This document shows, one piece after another, positions 5,407 to 5,504 of a stretch of 5,504 nt of DNA. The stretch is taken from contig DFYV01000059.1 of assembly GCA_002383425.1 (NCBI GenBank), forward strand, positions 13,686 through 19,189, given 5' to 3'. This stretch comes from Bacteroidales bacterium UBA4073 (GTDB lineage: Bacteria > Bacteroidota > Bacteroidia > Bacteroidales > Tenuifilaceae). Numbering within the stretch: the stretch's first letter is position 1; each line of letters begins with the position of its first letter. The position numbers and the translations under genes are program-made. The notes beneath the pieces are model-generated. The model was not told where the DNA came from. It did no database searches and saw nothing but the letters and a program-made list of their open reading frames with translations.

Positions 5407-5504
5407 GGGAAAAGGGTAAAGATTCCAGATTCAAGGTTCAAGGTTCAAGGCTAGCCCTGAGTGAAATCGAAGGGTTCAAGATTCCAGATTCCAGATTCCA
5501 GATT
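5407..5504. repeat. Heptamer tandem-repeat array, running off the window end
   Basis: In strict 7-bp register the units are GGGAAAA, GGGTAAA, GATTCCA, GATTCAA, GGTTCAA and GGTTCAA (5407-5448), then a partial GG. After the interruption come TTCAA, three GATTCCA units (5480-5500) and a partial GATT at the edge. Units vary around G-R-x-T-C-M-A. The register is preserved over the whole array apart from the 24-bp interruption. It is non-coding and its far end is not visible. Confidence 0.85.
5451..5474. repeat. REP-like imperfect palindrome interrupting the heptamer array
   Basis: The core at 5455-5474 starts CCCTGA and ends GAAGGG, an imperfect inverted repeat (CCCT/AGGG outer arms, mismatches within). 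It resembles short CCCTGAGC...GAAGGG palindromes that I recall as dispersed in Bacteroidota genomes. Removing 24 bp (5451-5474, or equally 5449-5472) joins GG to TTCAA, rebuilding a perfect GGTTCAA unit and restoring the register on both sides, as expected of an insertion. Confidence 0.6.

Noticed and set aside
5377..5504. CRISPR array
   Set aside because: The units are only 6-7 bp, directly abutting and without unique spacers. This is a microsatellite.

Overview
The window looks like ordinary chromosomal DNA of a Bacteroidota bacterium. Four signs point there: TAnnTTTG -7 boxes upstream of three minus-strand starts, almost no Shine-Dalgarno sequences, a signal peptide ending in Ala just before Gln, and a histidine kinase whose H-box neighbourhood has the form typical of that phylum. 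The phylum call is an inference; I would not go below it.

Layout. Bases 1-93 hold no recognisable gene. Positions 94-2296 carry three minus-strand genes. In transcription order these are dapD (lysine/peptidoglycan precursor synthesis), a stand-alone N-terminal transketolase subunit, and a methylglyoxal-synthase-type protein. The last two are 32 bp apart and probably co-transcribed from a promoter at about 1408-1434. A 116-bp divergent spacer separates dapD from a plus-strand gene (2413-3288) for a secreted protein of unknown function with YD-like repeats. A 290-bp convergent spacer (3289-3578) follows. It contains a 42-bp perfect palindrome and several short tandem repeats. Positions 3579-5267 hold a minus-strand pair: riboflavin synthase alpha chain, then, 6 bp on, a membrane histidine kinase. 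The last 237 bp (5268-5504) contain the riboflavin synthase promoter region and then a hexamer/heptamer tandem-repeat array interrupted by a REP-like palindrome.

How the genes relate. The transketolase half and the methylglyoxal-synthase-like protein both belong near the triose-phosphate node, but each is odd. The transketolase lacks its C-terminal partner in the window, and the synthase-like protein has Tyr where the catalytic Asp of E. coli MgsA sits. The kinase has no response regulator in the window and is coupled to a metabolic gene instead.

I found no defence system, mobile element with its own enzymes, CRISPR array, RNA gene or clearly new multi-gene system. The features most worth a second look are the intergenic repeats, especially the palindrome apparently inserted into a 7-bp repeat array at 5407-5504, and the altered active site of the MgsA-like protein.
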